The notes: generated from the letters alone by a model not told the origin. A stretch of DNA of 25,931 nt from an uncultured Ilumatobacter sp. (GCA_938091165.1 CALKNK010000028.1:1-25931); one strand, 5' to 3'. Positions 1-8,288 are shown, counted from the first letter of the stretch. Numbers and translations are program-made.

Positions 1-1
1 C

Positions 2-148
2 AGCTCACCGAAGCATCTTGCGATGATGCGACAAGTGCTTGACGGCAACCTTCCCGTCCCTGAAGTCGAGTTTGAGGTGGCCGTTGTTCGTCAAGTCGCC
101 AAGGCCCGCCAGCGCACCGGTCGGCGTTCGTCACGTCCCGAACGCTGA
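2..148 (+). CDS. 3' end of an unidentified protein (partial)
   Basis: An open frame runs in from the left edge and stops at TGA 146-148, giving the last 48 residues of a protein. The tail is basic and arginine-rich, ending RRSSRPER, and a stretch near the middle (NLPVPEVEFEVAVVRQ) looks like ordinary folded-protein sequence. I do not recognise the family, and the N-terminus lies outside the window. The frame could also be fortuitous, because only 147 bases are visible. Confidence 0.45.
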   Translation, partial: SSPKHLAMMRQVLDGNLPVPEVEFEVAVVRQVAKARQRTGRRSSRPER

Positions 149-341
149 ATCTTCCTACGCTTTGGAGGCCACCACTGACGTCAAACGCTATTGATGAGCA
201 ACTCACTAAAAAGTTCACTGAGGAACGCCCGAATTAAGTGCAGGAACGATTACCGACACCGGTATCAACGTGAAGAAGTATCAGCCGGCAAAGTGACATT
301 TGGTTTGCTCGATCCGATCCTTGTTCCCTTAGTGTCTCGAA

Positions 342-1250
342 GTGCCTCAAGCCCAGGTCAACAAACTCACGATCGAGTACGACATCAAAGGGACAGGTGA
401 GCCGCTACTTCTCATCCATGGTTTGAACACGCAACTAATCGAATGGCCCGAAGAACTCGTCGATCTTTTCGTCGACGAGGGCTTTCGAGTCATTCGGTTC
501 GACAACCGAGACATCGGCTTGTCGACACAGGGAACATGGACACCTCCGACGACAGCCAAGGCGGTGGCAGCGATTTTGGCCAAACGGCCACTGAAGGGAG
601 TCGGCTACACGCTTGTCGACATGGCGGACGACGCTGCCGGGCTGCTTGACGCGCTCGATATCAAGTCAGCTCATATCGTTGGCGTCTCGATGGGTGGAAT
701 GATTGCACAGGAGTTGGCGATTAATCACCCGACCCGGGTGCGCAGCATGTGTTCAATCATGTCAAACGTCGGTGACCGCAAGAGTGGCGGCGTCAAGCTG
801 TCACTTGCGCGCAAGATTGTGCGGCGCCCGGCGCCGACGAGGGGGAATGCCGTCGAAGAAGACGTGAAGCTGAACGAACTCATCTCCGGACCACATTTTG
901 ATGTTGGCGAACGCCGGGCGCTGGCAGCGACATTGGTCGAGCGGAGTTTCACCCCAAAAGGTACCGAACGGCAGTTGGCCGCGATTTCCGCTAGCCGTGA
1001 CCGCACCGAACTGCTCGCAGCGGTGACAGCGCCGACACTTGTTATTCACGGACTCCTTGATCCACTCGTCAAGCCCAGCGGCGGAGTTGCGACAGCGATG
1101 GCCGTTCCCGGGTCGCGTCTGCTTGCGCTGCCCGACATGGGCCACGATCTTCCTCAACCGCGATTTACCGAAATTCGTGACGCGATTCTTGACAACATCA
1201 GGCGCGCGTCATCAGCGCACCCACACCAAGGGGCAGAAAACTTCCACTGA
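342..1250 (+). CDS. alpha/beta hydrolase (methylesterase-like)
   Basis: This 302-residue protein is a complete single-domain alpha/beta hydrolase, presumably a cytoplasmic esterase or related hydrolase; its substrate cannot be told. The oxyanion-hole strand LLLIHG lies at about 22-27, followed by the FDNRDIGLS stretch (53-61) typical of the aclacinomycin-methylesterase-like branch. The nucleophile elbow GVSMGG gives Ser116, the acid is probably Asp240 in HGLLDPLV, and the catalytic His is His268 in MGHDLP. The start is GTG at 342, chosen because it directly precedes the first beta strand; no strong Shine-Dalgarno is visible. It stands alone on the plus strand, with about 190 bases of unassigned DNA before it. 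The length is normal for the family. Confidence 0.88.
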   Translation: MPQAQVNKLTIEYDIKGTGEPLLLIHGLNTQLIEWPEELVDLFVDEGFRVIRFDNRDIGLSTQGTWTPPTTAKAVAAILAKRPLKGVGYTLVDMADDAAGLLDALDIKSAHIVGVSMGGMIAQELAINHPTRVRSMCSIMSNVGDRKSGGVKLSLARKIVRRPAPTRGNAVEEDVKLNELISGPHFDVGERRALAATLVERSFTPKGTERQLAAISASRDRTELLAAVTAPTLVIHGLLDPLVKPSGGVATAMAVPGSRLLALPDMGHDLPQPRFTEIRDAILDNIRRASSAHPHQGAENFH

Positions 1251-1543
1251 GCGCTGAGTCCGCAACAGCAGACCCGAGGCCGATCGTCAACTGCTTCGGC
1301 CGCCGTGCCAGCTGGTGCGGTGAGGTGAAGGGCGGCGGATCACGACGGTCCGCCTCGTTGTGGGTTCATGACAACGAGTGTTGAGCGACAAAGACAGCGT
1401 TGATTGCGGCCAAACGTAGGGTAAGAAGTCGTTGCTCTGAGAACAGCGGCCCCTGCGTTTTGGTCGCTGACGGAGTCAACGAGGCCCCGCCAGTTCCAAA
1501 GTAGTACCGGGCCTGATCGATCAGAGACCGTGGTAACTCATGA
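1251..1543. other. intergenic stretch between convergent genes, nothing recognised
   Basis: These 293 bases separate the 3' ends of a plus-strand hydrolase gene and a minus-strand SRPBCC gene. Short open frames are present but none has a start with a ribosome site or a recognisable protein sequence. I see no convincing hairpin with a T-tract, no tRNA and no repeat. Confidence 0.5.
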
Positions 1544-2059
1544 TCACCGCTGCGAGAACCACAGGTGAGTTCCAAATTGGTTTGCCCTCACTGGCTCGCC
1601 TTGCGTCACGAACCATTCCACGCCCTTCGTTACCGAACGCAAGTAACGACGCATCATTGGACCGAGGACCAAAAGTCGAAGAACGTACTGCAGCCCTCGG
1701 ATGCGAGTAAGCGATCGTGGCCACACGCTGATTGCCAAGTTGCAGGCTCCAGGTGGTCGAGGGGAAATCCGCCAACTGACATGGGAGGTCGGTTCGCCCG
1801 GCGCGCCGATGTCGAGGTCGTAGCCGACACCGTCGACCCAATGAGTGAAAGTCCTCTCATACACCCAGCCGCTTCTGTAGTGAATTTTGTCGCGCGCCGA
1901 AGCCCCCGGCCACTCCGTCACAGGGTTGTGCTCACAAAATGGATGCACATGCTCAAGGTGCCCCGGCGTTGTGATCACGGCCCAGACCACTTCAGCGGGA
2001 GCGGAAATCTCGCGAGTCACTCGAATTGGTCTTTTTCGCCGAGCGAAGTCTCCCACCAC
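1544..2059 (-). CDS. SRPBCC (START/Bet v 1-like) family protein
   Basis: The 171-residue product fits the SRPBCC superfamily, whose members bind hydrophobic ligands in a helix-grip fold (polyketide cyclase/dehydrase and lipid-binding proteins). The first strand and helix appear as VTREISAPAEVVWAVITTPG (about 14-33), the usual N-terminal signature. The middle is beta-rich (YRSGWVYERTFTHWV, 61-75), and a long C-terminal helix with a hydrophobic face runs from about 122 to 155. The start is GTG at 2059; an in-frame stop lies about 20 bases upstream, so the gene cannot extend further. It is isolated, with 206 bases separating it from the purK stop. Ligand and role are unknown. Confidence 0.72.
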   Translation of the reverse strand: MVGDFARRKRPIRVTREISAPAEVVWAVITTPGHLEHVHPFCEHNPVTEWPGASARDKIHYRSGWVYERTFTHWVDGVGYDLDIGAPGEPTSHVSWRISPRPPGACNLAISVWPRSLTRIRGLQYVLRLLVLGPMMRRYLRSVTKGVEWFVTQGEPVRANQFGTHLWFSQR

Positions 2060-2265
2060 TCCATTATTGCCGATGACGGATTACGGCTGAGGTGACGGAA
2101 ACCTGCCAGACCGGTCCAACCAGCATCTACTTCGTCGAGTTGTGCGTAACGGCGCCAACGGTGGGACTGCGTCAACCCGCAGGGTTGACTGGCACGTGAC
2201 ACACTCTGAGCACAGACAGCACAGAAGCCGCTGTTCCATCGAACGACAGCTCCAGCGCTGAAGGG

Positions 2266-3414
2266 TCAGAGTGCGGACCGTAGCGTCTGCGCACGATGAG
2301 CGGCTTCAGTAGATGAGTCAGCGAGCACTGTCAGGTGGCCCATCTTGCGGCCTGTCCGCGACTCATCCTTGCCATAAAGATGCAACTTTGAACTCGGTGC
2401 AGCAAGGGCTGCCGACCAATTTGGTTGACCACTCTCCGGCCAGAGATCGCCGAGCAGATTGACCATTGCGACCCCAGCTGATGTCATCGAAGTTTCGCCG
2501 AGTCCAATGCCACAGATCGCTCGGATTTGCTGTTCAAATTGGCTGGTCGTACTGGCATCAAGTGTCCAGTGACCACTGTTGTGAGGGCGCGGCGCGATCT
2601 CATTCACAAGCAGGTGTGTGTTGTCGCCAGTGCCGACCAAGAACAGCTCGACGGCAAGTACGCCAACGAAGTCAAGCCGATCAGCGATCGAACACGCCAG
2701 TGCAGTGGCTTGGTCAGTAACGTCAGCGGCAATCGCAGCCGGCACAACCGAAATATCAAGAATTCCGTCGGTGTGTGTGTTTTCAGCCACAGGCCAGGTT
2801 CGGGTGCTGCCATCCGCCGAACGGCCGACAATGACGCTGACCTCGGTCTCTAGTTCAAGCATTGCTTCGACTACGCATGGCACGCGTCCGAGCTCATTCC
2901 ACGCTGAGGTCAACTCAGTCAAGCCCTTGACGCGGCGCTGGCCCTTCCCGTCGTAACCAAGCCGAGCTGTCTTGAGTACAACCTCTCCATCCAGCAACTG
3001 ATGCGGAAGTTGATCGGGGCCGCCCGCACCGACATGAAGCGCAGCATGCGGGCCAACCGGAAACCCATGATCGGTCAGAAACCGCTTTTCGGCGATTCGA
3101 TCCTGCGCGACGCGCACTGCAGCCGCGCCCGGCGCAACACAAATAGACGCTGCAAGGAAGTCGAGCGTTGTTGCCGGTGGATTCTCAAACTCCGTGGTGA
3201 CGACATCACAGACTTCAATTAGTCGCTGAAGCGCAGCGAGGTCGTCGAAAGCAGCAACAAGATGTTCGTCAGCCACCGCACCCGCCGGGGCCCCGGGGTC
3301 GGGGTCAAGCACAATTGTTTGATAGCCCATGAGCTTGGCAGCGACAAGGGTGTACCGGCCAAGTTGACCACCGCCCAGCATTCCGATCGTTGCCGGAGGA
3401 ACGATGACTTTCAT
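2266..3414 (-). CDS. purK: N5-carboxyaminoimidazole ribonucleotide synthase PurK
   Basis: PurK uses ATP and bicarbonate to convert 5-aminoimidazole ribonucleotide to N5-carboxy-AIR in cytoplasmic de novo purine synthesis. The 382-residue product has the N-terminal nucleotide-binding-like loop GMLGGGQLGRY (11-21), an ATP-grasp core with VVLKTARLGYDGKGQ, and the conserved C-terminal block NEIAPRPHNSGHW typical of PurK. The length matches the family. The ATG (3412-3414) overlaps the purE stop by one base (TGATG), so translation is probably coupled and both enzymes are made together. No further purine genes follow; the purK stop is followed by unassigned DNA. Confidence 0.96.
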   Translation of the reverse strand: MKVIVPPATIGMLGGGQLGRYTLVAAKLMGYQTIVLDPDPGAPAGAVADEHLVAAFDDLAALQRLIEVCDVVTTEFENPPATTLDFLAASICVAPGAAAVRVAQDRIAEKRFLTDHGFPVGPHAALHVGAGGPDQLPHQLLDGEVVLKTARLGYDGKGQRRVKGLTELTSAWNELGRVPCVVEAMLELETEVSVIVGRSADGSTRTWPVAENTHTDGILDISVVPAAIAADVTDQATALACSIADRLDFVGVLAVELFLVGTGDNTHLLVNEIAPRPHNSGHWTLDASTTSQFEQQIRAICGIGLGETSMTSAGVAMVNLLGDLWPESGQPNWSAALAAPSSKLHLYGKDESRTGRKMGHLTVLADSSTEAAHRAQTLRSAL

Positions 3415-3926
3415 CAGTTCGATGGAAGGGTCGAGTCGGCTGCAATCTGTCGGCGTTCAGCGCGATAATCATCAAGCGCTGAACGGAGTTCCGAATCATG
3501 GTTCGCGAGCAGCGCTACAGCAAACAGTGCCGCATTGGTGGCACCGGCCTCGCCGATTGCGAAAGTTGCCGTCGGAATCCCCGCAGGCATTTGCACAATC
3601 GAGTAAAGCGAGTCCTGTCCAGACAGATGTCGCGAGGCGACCGGAACGCCGAGCACCGGAACCGTCGTCTTTGCAGCAAGCATCCCGGGCAGGTGGGCGG
3701 CGCCGCCCGCACCCGCAATAATGACTTGGAGTCCTCGATTTATCGCGTTCTCGGCGTACGTGAACATCTCATCGGGCATGCGGTGGGCGCTCACGACCTT
3801 CGCTTCGTGCGCGACACCGAAACGCGCAAGGATTTCAACGGTCTTTGACATCGTGGGCCAGTCGCTGGATGAGCCCATCACGACACCGATAAGTGGTGCT
3901 GACTCGGTCGGGGCGACGTCTTTCAC
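3414..3926 (-). CDS. purE: N5-carboxyaminoimidazole ribonucleotide mutase PurE (class I)
   Basis: PurE moves the carboxyl group of N5-CAIR to give CAIR, the step after PurK. The 170-residue product has the phosphate-binding GSSSDW near 19-23, the SAHRMP motif (46-51) with the catalytic histidine at 48, and the glycine-rich AGGAAHLPG stretch around 73-81 with the PVLGVPV strand after it. Co-occurrence with PurK indicates the class I, N5-CAIR-using form. The start is taken as GTG at 3926, leaving about 12 residues before the first strand as in other PurE proteins. It overlaps purK by one base and lies 55 bases downstream of the small membrane-protein gene on the same strand. Confidence 0.96.
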   Translation of the reverse strand: MKDVAPTESAPLIGVVMGSSSDWPTMSKTVEILARFGVAHEAKVVSAHRMPDEMFTYAENAINRGLQVIIAGAGGAAHLPGMLAAKTTVPVLGVPVASRHLSGQDSLYSIVQMPAGIPTATFAIGEAGATNAALFAVALLANHDSELRSALDDYRAERRQIAADSTLPSN

Positions 3927-3952
3927 TCTGCCAGGTTATGCCGTCTCAGCAC

Positions 3953-3969
3953 CGCCGCAGACAGCGGCG
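3953..3969 (-). promoter_or_regulatory. GC-rich hairpin just upstream of purE
   Basis: CGCCGC and GCGGCG flank a five-base loop in the 55-base gap between the small membrane-protein gene and purE. There is no T-tract, so it is not a classical terminator; it could slow transcription or shape the purE leader. This is sequence symmetry only. Confidence 0.25.
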
Positions 3970-3981
3970 CTTAATCAGTGG

Positions 3982-4233
3982 TTATATGTCGCCAAATTCA
4001 GACAACTGCACAATCGGGGCATCAACTGGAAGACCACTGGCGCCGCCACCTCCAGAGTTAAAGTTTCGCCCGAAGTAAAAGATGGCTCCAAGGATCACAA
4101 CAAACACGATTGCAGCGAGTACCCACTCCATCGTCGACGTCATGCGCTTCGACGTTCGCGTGCCAGTCGGATGCACGGTGGGTCGGCCCTTCGGCGCCGT
4201 GTAGCCCTTGCCGTGTTTTGCTTCGCTTGACAT
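3982..4233 (-). CDS. small single-pass membrane protein, function unknown
   Basis: This 83-residue protein starts MSSEAKHGKGYTAPKGRPT, a lysine/glycine-rich hydrophilic N-terminus. One clear membrane helix, WVLAAIVFVVILGAIFYFG, follows at about 37-55, and the polar tail contains a GGGG linker. The charge pattern suggests an N-terminus on the cytoplasmic side. I do not recognise a named family, though actinobacteria have similar small proteins with a KGRPT-type basic N-terminus. Starts at ATG 4239 and TTG 4242 are also in frame; I chose ATG 4233 because MSSE is a natural N-terminus, and none has a clear ribosome site. It lies 55 bases upstream of purE on the same strand and may share its transcript. 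Confidence 0.6.
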   Translation of the reverse strand: MSSEAKHGKGYTAPKGRPTVHPTGTRTSKRMTSTMEWVLAAIVFVVILGAIFYFGRNFNSGGGGASGLPVDAPIVQLSEFGDI

Positions 4234-4460
4234 GCACATCAATCAATCAGACGTGTGGAGCGGAAACAAGCTCACGTGAGCTGTTTTCCAGACCGTTCGC
4301 CACAGGGCATCATCCAGATCGTTGGCCAACGCCGAGTCAACGTCAAGAGATCAATCACTGGATGCAAGCCCTCTCGTCTCGCAAAACAGGGGCGCTTGTC
4401 AGCTGTAATGTGCTGGCGCTTGGCAGCGTTGCCAACCTCAACGGGTTTCTGATGAGCCCG

Positions 4461-4478
4461 GTCAGGCTGCAGCCTGAC
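4461..4478. repeat. perfect 18-bp palindrome at a gene end
   Basis: GTCAGGCTGCAGCCTGAC is its own reverse complement. It covers the stop codon and the last codons of the phosphotransferase gene that ends at 4462. It could form a hairpin in the transcript but has no T-tract in either direction, so a role in termination is doubtful. Confidence 0.4.
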
Positions 4479-5196
4479 GTGCTAGCGACTTAGCGCGAAG
4501 CGCAGCTATCGCTTGGCGTTCACCTGGCGTGACCTCTGAGTTGGCTAAGCGGTGATCGCAGGCAGCAACGGTGAAGGCATCAATCTCGCTGGCGCCACGC
4601 GCACGTTTAAAAATCTCAACTCCCAGCCGGACGCCGATCTGCTGTGCGAAACCCTCTATTTCGAACGTGGCCATTTCGACGTAAGACAACGCCGCGTCAA
4701 ATCCAGCAGGCCCTCCGGCCGCGTTGTTCCATCCGGTGATCACGGGGCCTTCCTCCGTGATCATCACATTCATCGGGTGTAAGTCGAGATGCAGCACTCT
4801 GTCGTCACGACGCTTCTTCGGTGCAGCAGTCGAGGGCGTCACCATCCAATTCGGAGCGACGAGTGCATTGACGTCGTTCTGCAATCGAGCGAGCAAACGA
4901 ACATGGGAGAAAAGCTTCCATGGACGGGCCTCAAAATCTTCGAGCATCGTGGTGCCGTCGATTCGTTCCATCAGAATGTCGCGATCAGCAAGGTGTTTTG
5001 GGCCAAGATCAAACACCGCTGGAACTCTGATTCCATGGCCGGCAACGAACTTCATCACGCGGATCTCATAAGCGGTGTCATGGCTCGATTTTCGGTAGCG
5101 GCGAAGCACCTGACCGTCGCCGACGTCGTACACATCAGCTGAGCGACCGCGTGCGAGAAGCAGACCCGGCGGTGGAACGATCGATTCATCCGCCAC
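4462..5196 (-). CDS. aminoglycoside phosphotransferase-like (APH) family protein
   Basis: The 244-residue protein has the eukaryotic-type kinase fold of the APH/choline-kinase family. A small N-lobe contains LARGRSADVYDVGDGQVLRRY (about 14-34) and the hinge DILMERIDG (73-81). The catalytic loop HLDLHPMNV (136-144) carries Asp138 and Asn143. The next metal-binding motif, normally an IDW-type Asp, reads VITGWNNA (152-159), with Gly155 where Asp is expected. The length is short but usual for actinobacterial single-domain members. It starts 12 bases after the stop of the class V aminotransferase-like gene on the same strand, so the two are probably co-transcribed. The substrate is unknown. Loss of the metal-binding Asp suggests a weakened or altered kinase, but this is inference. 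Confidence 0.72.
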   Translation of the reverse strand: MADESIVPPPGLLLARGRSADVYDVGDGQVLRRYRKSSHDTAYEIRVMKFVAGHGIRVPAVFDLGPKHLADRDILMERIDGTTMLEDFEARPWKLFSHVRLLARLQNDVNALVAPNWMVTPSTAAPKKRRDDRVLHLDLHPMNVMITEEGPVITGWNNAAGGPAGFDAALSYVEMATFEIEGFAQQIGVRLGVEIFKRARGASEIDAFTVAACDHRLANSEVTPGERQAIAALRAKSLARQAAA

Positions 5197-5208
5197 AGCT
5201 ACACCATG

Positions 5209-6462
5209 TCAGCCAAGCACCTGGGCGAGTGCGGTGAGAGCCCGATCGATGTCGCCTTGTGATGTGTAGTGGACGAACGACAGACGAACGACCCCGCGTT
5301 CGGGGTCAATGCCGATGCCGTTCAGCACGCGCACGGCGTAGTAGTGGCCAGAACTCGTTTGGACACCCTGCTCGACCAGCTTTTGGGCAACAACAGAAGG
5401 TTCTTGTGTGATCGTCGTGAAGGCGATGGTCGGGCAGCGGTGCCCGGTTGCGGCATCAAGCGACGCTGGGCCGATCACCTGAACCGCTTGAGAGCGGGAC
5501 AGTTCGTTAAGCAACTGTATGGAAAGTGCATCTTCATGGGCACGCCAAAGTGCCGAGGCTTGAGCACATGCTGTGCGCAACGAGTCTGTCGTTGCCCCGC
5601 CGTGTGCACAGTGAAAATCACGGACATAGTCGAGGACGGCACCGCATGCAGCAACCTGGGCGTGATCGGGGCCAGCCGGGTTCAGCCGTTTGTCCGGTGA
5701 GCCAGCACTGAAGAAGTGGGCTTGGTTTGGCAACTCGTCGAGGAGGCCGTTGCGAACAACCATTAACCCCTGATGCACTGAATAGGTCTTGTACAAGCTG
5801 AAGAGGTACACGTCAGCGTCGAGCGCAGCAACGTCAGGGATGGTGTGCGGGGCAAACGACACTCCGTCAACGATGACCCGAGCATCAACGGCGTGTGCAA
5901 GCTTGGTGATTCGTGCAACGTCATTTTCCTGACCCACAATATTTGACGCGTGAGGCACCGTTACGAGACGAGTTTGTGGTGTGATCAAGGCCTCGAACTC
6001 ATCAATGTCGAGAAGTCCCGTTTCTGGGTCCATACACCACTCACGGACTGTCAGCCCGAGGCGTGAGGCCATCCGCCGAACTGCCCCAGTGTTTGCCTCA
6101 TGGTCTTGGTTAGTGACGATGATCTCGTCGTCCGGTCCGAGAATCTGCCCAAAAGCATCGGCTAACACAAACGTGTTCATCGACGTTGACGGCCCGAACA
6201 CAATTTCGGGACTCGCGACGCCAAGCGCTTCAGCCCATCGGGCACGGGACCTGTCCATGTCCTCGCCGGCACGTTTCGACGAGTTAAATCCAGCGTAGGG
6301 CTGCACTTTCGTCTCGGTGTAGTACCTATTTAGGGCATCGATGGTTTGATGGCAGGCAAACGATCCACCAGCGTTTTCGAAGAATGAATGTCCGTCATTG
6401 ATCGGTTGAGAAAAGGCAGGAAACTGGCGACGGACCCAATCGAGATCAATGACAGCGTTCAC
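5209..6462 (-). CDS. cysteine desulfurase-like class V aminotransferase
   Basis: This 417-residue PLP enzyme belongs to aminotransferase class V, closest to the cysteine desulfurase-like (VC1184-type) subfamily. Visible features are FFENAGGS (27-34), the PLP-contacting stretch DHEANTG (120-126) with His121, PHASNIVGQ (170-178), the PLP-binding Asp199 in VDGVSFAPH, and the Schiff-base lysine Lys225 in FSLYKTYSVHQG. In true cysteine desulfurases a C-terminal cysteine delivers persulfide; I see no clear equivalent here, so the substrate may differ. The start is GTG at 6462, which sits directly before the conserved N-terminal segment. It leads a two-gene unit with the phosphotransferase-like gene 12 bases downstream. 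Confidence 0.85.
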   Translation of the reverse strand: MNAVIDLDWVRRQFPAFSQPINDGHSFFENAGGSFACHQTIDALNRYYTETKVQPYAGFNSSKRAGEDMDRSRARWAEALGVASPEIVFGPSTSMNTFVLADAFGQILGPDDEIIVTNQDHEANTGAVRRMASRLGLTVREWCMDPETGLLDIDEFEALITPQTRLVTVPHASNIVGQENDVARITKLAHAVDARVIVDGVSFAPHTIPDVAALDADVYLFSLYKTYSVHQGLMVVRNGLLDELPNQAHFFSAGSPDKRLNPAGPDHAQVAACGAVLDYVRDFHCAHGGATTDSLRTACAQASALWRAHEDALSIQLLNELSRSQAVQVIGPASLDAATGHRCPTIAFTTITQEPSVVAQKLVEQGVQTSSGHYYAVRVLNGIGIDPERGVVRLSFVHYTSQGDIDRALTALAQVLG

Positions 6463-6867
6463 CTAATCAACGTACCTTGCGACGTCCCTTCCGTCGTTTC
6501 ATGCATGATCAGTCGGCGAAGGTGAACTGGTTGTGAGCGGAGCGGTCGGCAGCAAGTTGGAGGACGTCGGGCTGCAAGTAACAGCCCGATTAGACGAAGT
6601 CCTCGTGTTCAGCACTGGCCTGACTGAGGTCGAGGTTGGCATAGATGACCGTCTCGGAACACTTGTCGGACTCAAGGATCGACGAGTTAGCTGAGCTCAC
6701 CCAAGATCTCGAGCGATTCTGCCTCAATTGCGACATGCACTTGCGGACCTTGGGCCCGCATCGCCGTCCACTCATGGACACCGATGCAAGGTGTGCTGCG
6801 GCGACCCTCATCTGTAGCGATTCGAGTGAGGTCGACGCCGGCAGACCGTCAATGCCAAGCTAAATAA
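6463..6867. other. about 400-bp gap with possible remnants of a gene
   Basis: No intact recognisable gene is present. On the minus strand, a frame from about 6849 to 6686 reads as plausible protein (VDLTRIATDEG, then HEWTAMRAQGPQVHVAIEAE) but has no suitable start and hits a stop. A different frame then continues to 6590 and ends YANLDLSQASAEHEDFV. This could be a frameshifted relic. A plus-strand frame (6645-6863, 72 codons, ATG) also has fairly high third-position GC and ends four bases before the nitroreductase start. The two readings are mutually exclusive, and I cannot decide between them or exclude that neither is coding. Confidence 0.35.
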
Positions 6868-8019
6868 ATGGACATCGATGCAGCCTCGGTTGACCACGCG
6901 CTCAGCACAACACGGGCGGTACGAAGACGGCTTGACCTCAAGCGCGAGGTTGACCAGCAGATCATTCTCGATTGCATCGACATCGCCGAGCAAGCGCCCA
7001 CGGGCGGCAATCTTTCAAGCCGGCGCTGGCTCCTGGTAAGCGACCCGAAAATCAAAGAAGGCCTCGCGGAGATCTACCAGCGCAGTGCCGGCCAATGGAT
7101 GGTCAGCGCCGCAGATCGACTTGCCGGAAGTGGTCATCCGCAGGAACGCAACATGGCCTCGGCCGCCCATCTCGCAGAACATCTCGCAGAAGTTCCTGCA
7201 ATCGTCATTCCTACAATCATCGGACGACACGACAACAGTGGCCGACCTGGCCTCTTTGACTCAGTCATTCAAGCCGGCTGGAGTTTCTGTGTGGCGCTGC
7301 GGGCGCGCGGCCTTGGCACCGCATGGGTCACGGCGATGCTGACCGAAGAGGATTCCGTCAAGGAATTGCTCGGCATTCCCGTTCACATGACCGAAATCGC
7401 TATGTTCCCCGTCGCCTGGACCAAGGGCACCAATTTTTCCGCTGCACAACGTCATCCTGCGCGATCAGTGACCTACTTCGACAGTTTTGAACGCACCTTC
7501 GAGTCGGGTCCAAGCAATCCCGTACGTCTTGCCGACGGCCCGGGCACAATTGCCGAGATAGACATCGAAGCTCCACCCTCGGCCGTTTGGCCGGTGATCA
7601 CCGACATCAACTTGTCAGCCGCCTATTCACCAGAGTTCCAAGGCGCAGAATGGGTCGAGCCTGATTCGCCAATTGCTGTGGGATCAACTTTCGTCGGCAC
7701 AAACCACAACGAAGCGTTCGGTGAATTCAAAGTCCCATCTTTCATCGATACGTTCGAGAAGGACGTGTCGTTCGGTTGGCGAACCTCAGACATTGGTAAC
7801 CCTGGGGCAAGATGGCGATTCGACCTTGAGTCGACGGGCCCAAACACGCGCTTGCGGTACTCAATGATCCTCGGTCCTGGGCCATCGGGCCTCACGACGG
7901 CGATTAAGGCGATGCCCGACAAGGAAGACCGCATAATCAACCGGCGGGTGCGCACCCAGCACACCGCGATGCTGCAGGTGGTTGCCGGAGTGAAGAAAAC
8001 GGTCGAAGCAACACTCTGA
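6868..8019 (+). CDS. nitroreductase-SRPBCC fusion protein
   Basis: The 383-residue product joins two domains. Residues 1 to about 205 are a nitroreductase-fold flavoprotein: the FMN-phosphate contact region TTRAVRRR (14-21), QAPTGGNLSSRRW (42-54), and a C-terminal core with GLGTAWVT (148-155) and LLGIP. Residues about 227-382 are an SRPBCC (START/Bet v 1-like) domain, opening AEIDIEAPPSAVWPVITDIN and ending in a long C-terminal helix. The first domain should bind FMN and reduce a substrate with NAD(P)H or a similar donor; the second may hold or deliver a hydrophobic ligand. The ATG at 6868 has no evident Shine-Dalgarno. No assembly break is visible: the frame is continuous across the joint. 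The substrate is unknown. Confidence 0.85.
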   Translation: MDIDAASVDHALSTTRAVRRRLDLKREVDQQIILDCIDIAEQAPTGGNLSSRRWLLVSDPKIKEGLAEIYQRSAGQWMVSAADRLAGSGHPQERNMASAAHLAEHLAEVPAIVIPTIIGRHDNSGRPGLFDSVIQAGWSFCVALRARGLGTAWVTAMLTEEDSVKELLGIPVHMTEIAMFPVAWTKGTNFSAAQRHPARSVTYFDSFERTFESGPSNPVRLADGPGTIAEIDIEAPPSAVWPVITDINLSAAYSPEFQGAEWVEPDSPIAVGSTFVGTNHNEAFGEFKVPSFIDTFEKDVSFGWRTSDIGNPGARWRFDLESTGPNTRLRYSMILGPGPSGLTTAIKAMPDKEDRIINRRVRTQHTAMLQVVAGVKKTVEATL

Positions 8020-8045
8020 GTCCGTCGTCGATCACACCGTGAACC

Positions 8046-8080
8046 AAAAAGCCCCCGGCAGCTCAGCTACCAGGGGCTTT
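8046..8080 (-). terminator. rho-independent terminator of tRNA-Ala
   Basis: Read on the minus strand, AAAGCCCC and GGGGGCTTTTT form a GC-rich stem directly after the tRNA-Ala 3' end, followed by a run of T. The stem also faces the end of the nitroreductase-SRPBCC gene at 8019. On the plus strand the T-run is only three bases, so termination should be stronger for the tRNA. Confidence 0.8.
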
Positions 8081-8082
8081 GG

Positions 8083-8158
8083 TGGTGGAGACGATGGGAA
8101 TCGAACCCACGACATCTTGCTTGCAAAGCAAGTGCTCTGCCAACTGAGCTACGTCCCC
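8083..8158 (-). tRNA. tRNA-Ala (anticodon TGC)
   Basis: The minus strand folds as a complete 76-base tRNA with an encoded CCA end. The acceptor stem GGGGACG pairs with CGTCTCC and includes the G3-U70 pair that identifies alanine tRNAs. The D-arm contains AGCTCAGTTGGCAGAGC. The anticodon stem CTTGC/GCAAG encloses TTTGCAA with anticodon TGC. The T-arm contains GGTTCGATTCC. The terminator hairpin follows immediately. Confidence 0.97.
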
Positions 8159-8288
8159 AGACGGGACCACGATAGCGGCCCCACACGATCTCCCACCCGC
8201 GACGTTTCGGCGGCATTCTCGAAACGATCTCACGTGAATGCTGAGCTAACTGCACCGAGATCATTCGTCTTCGGTGTCTGCGTTCCGG

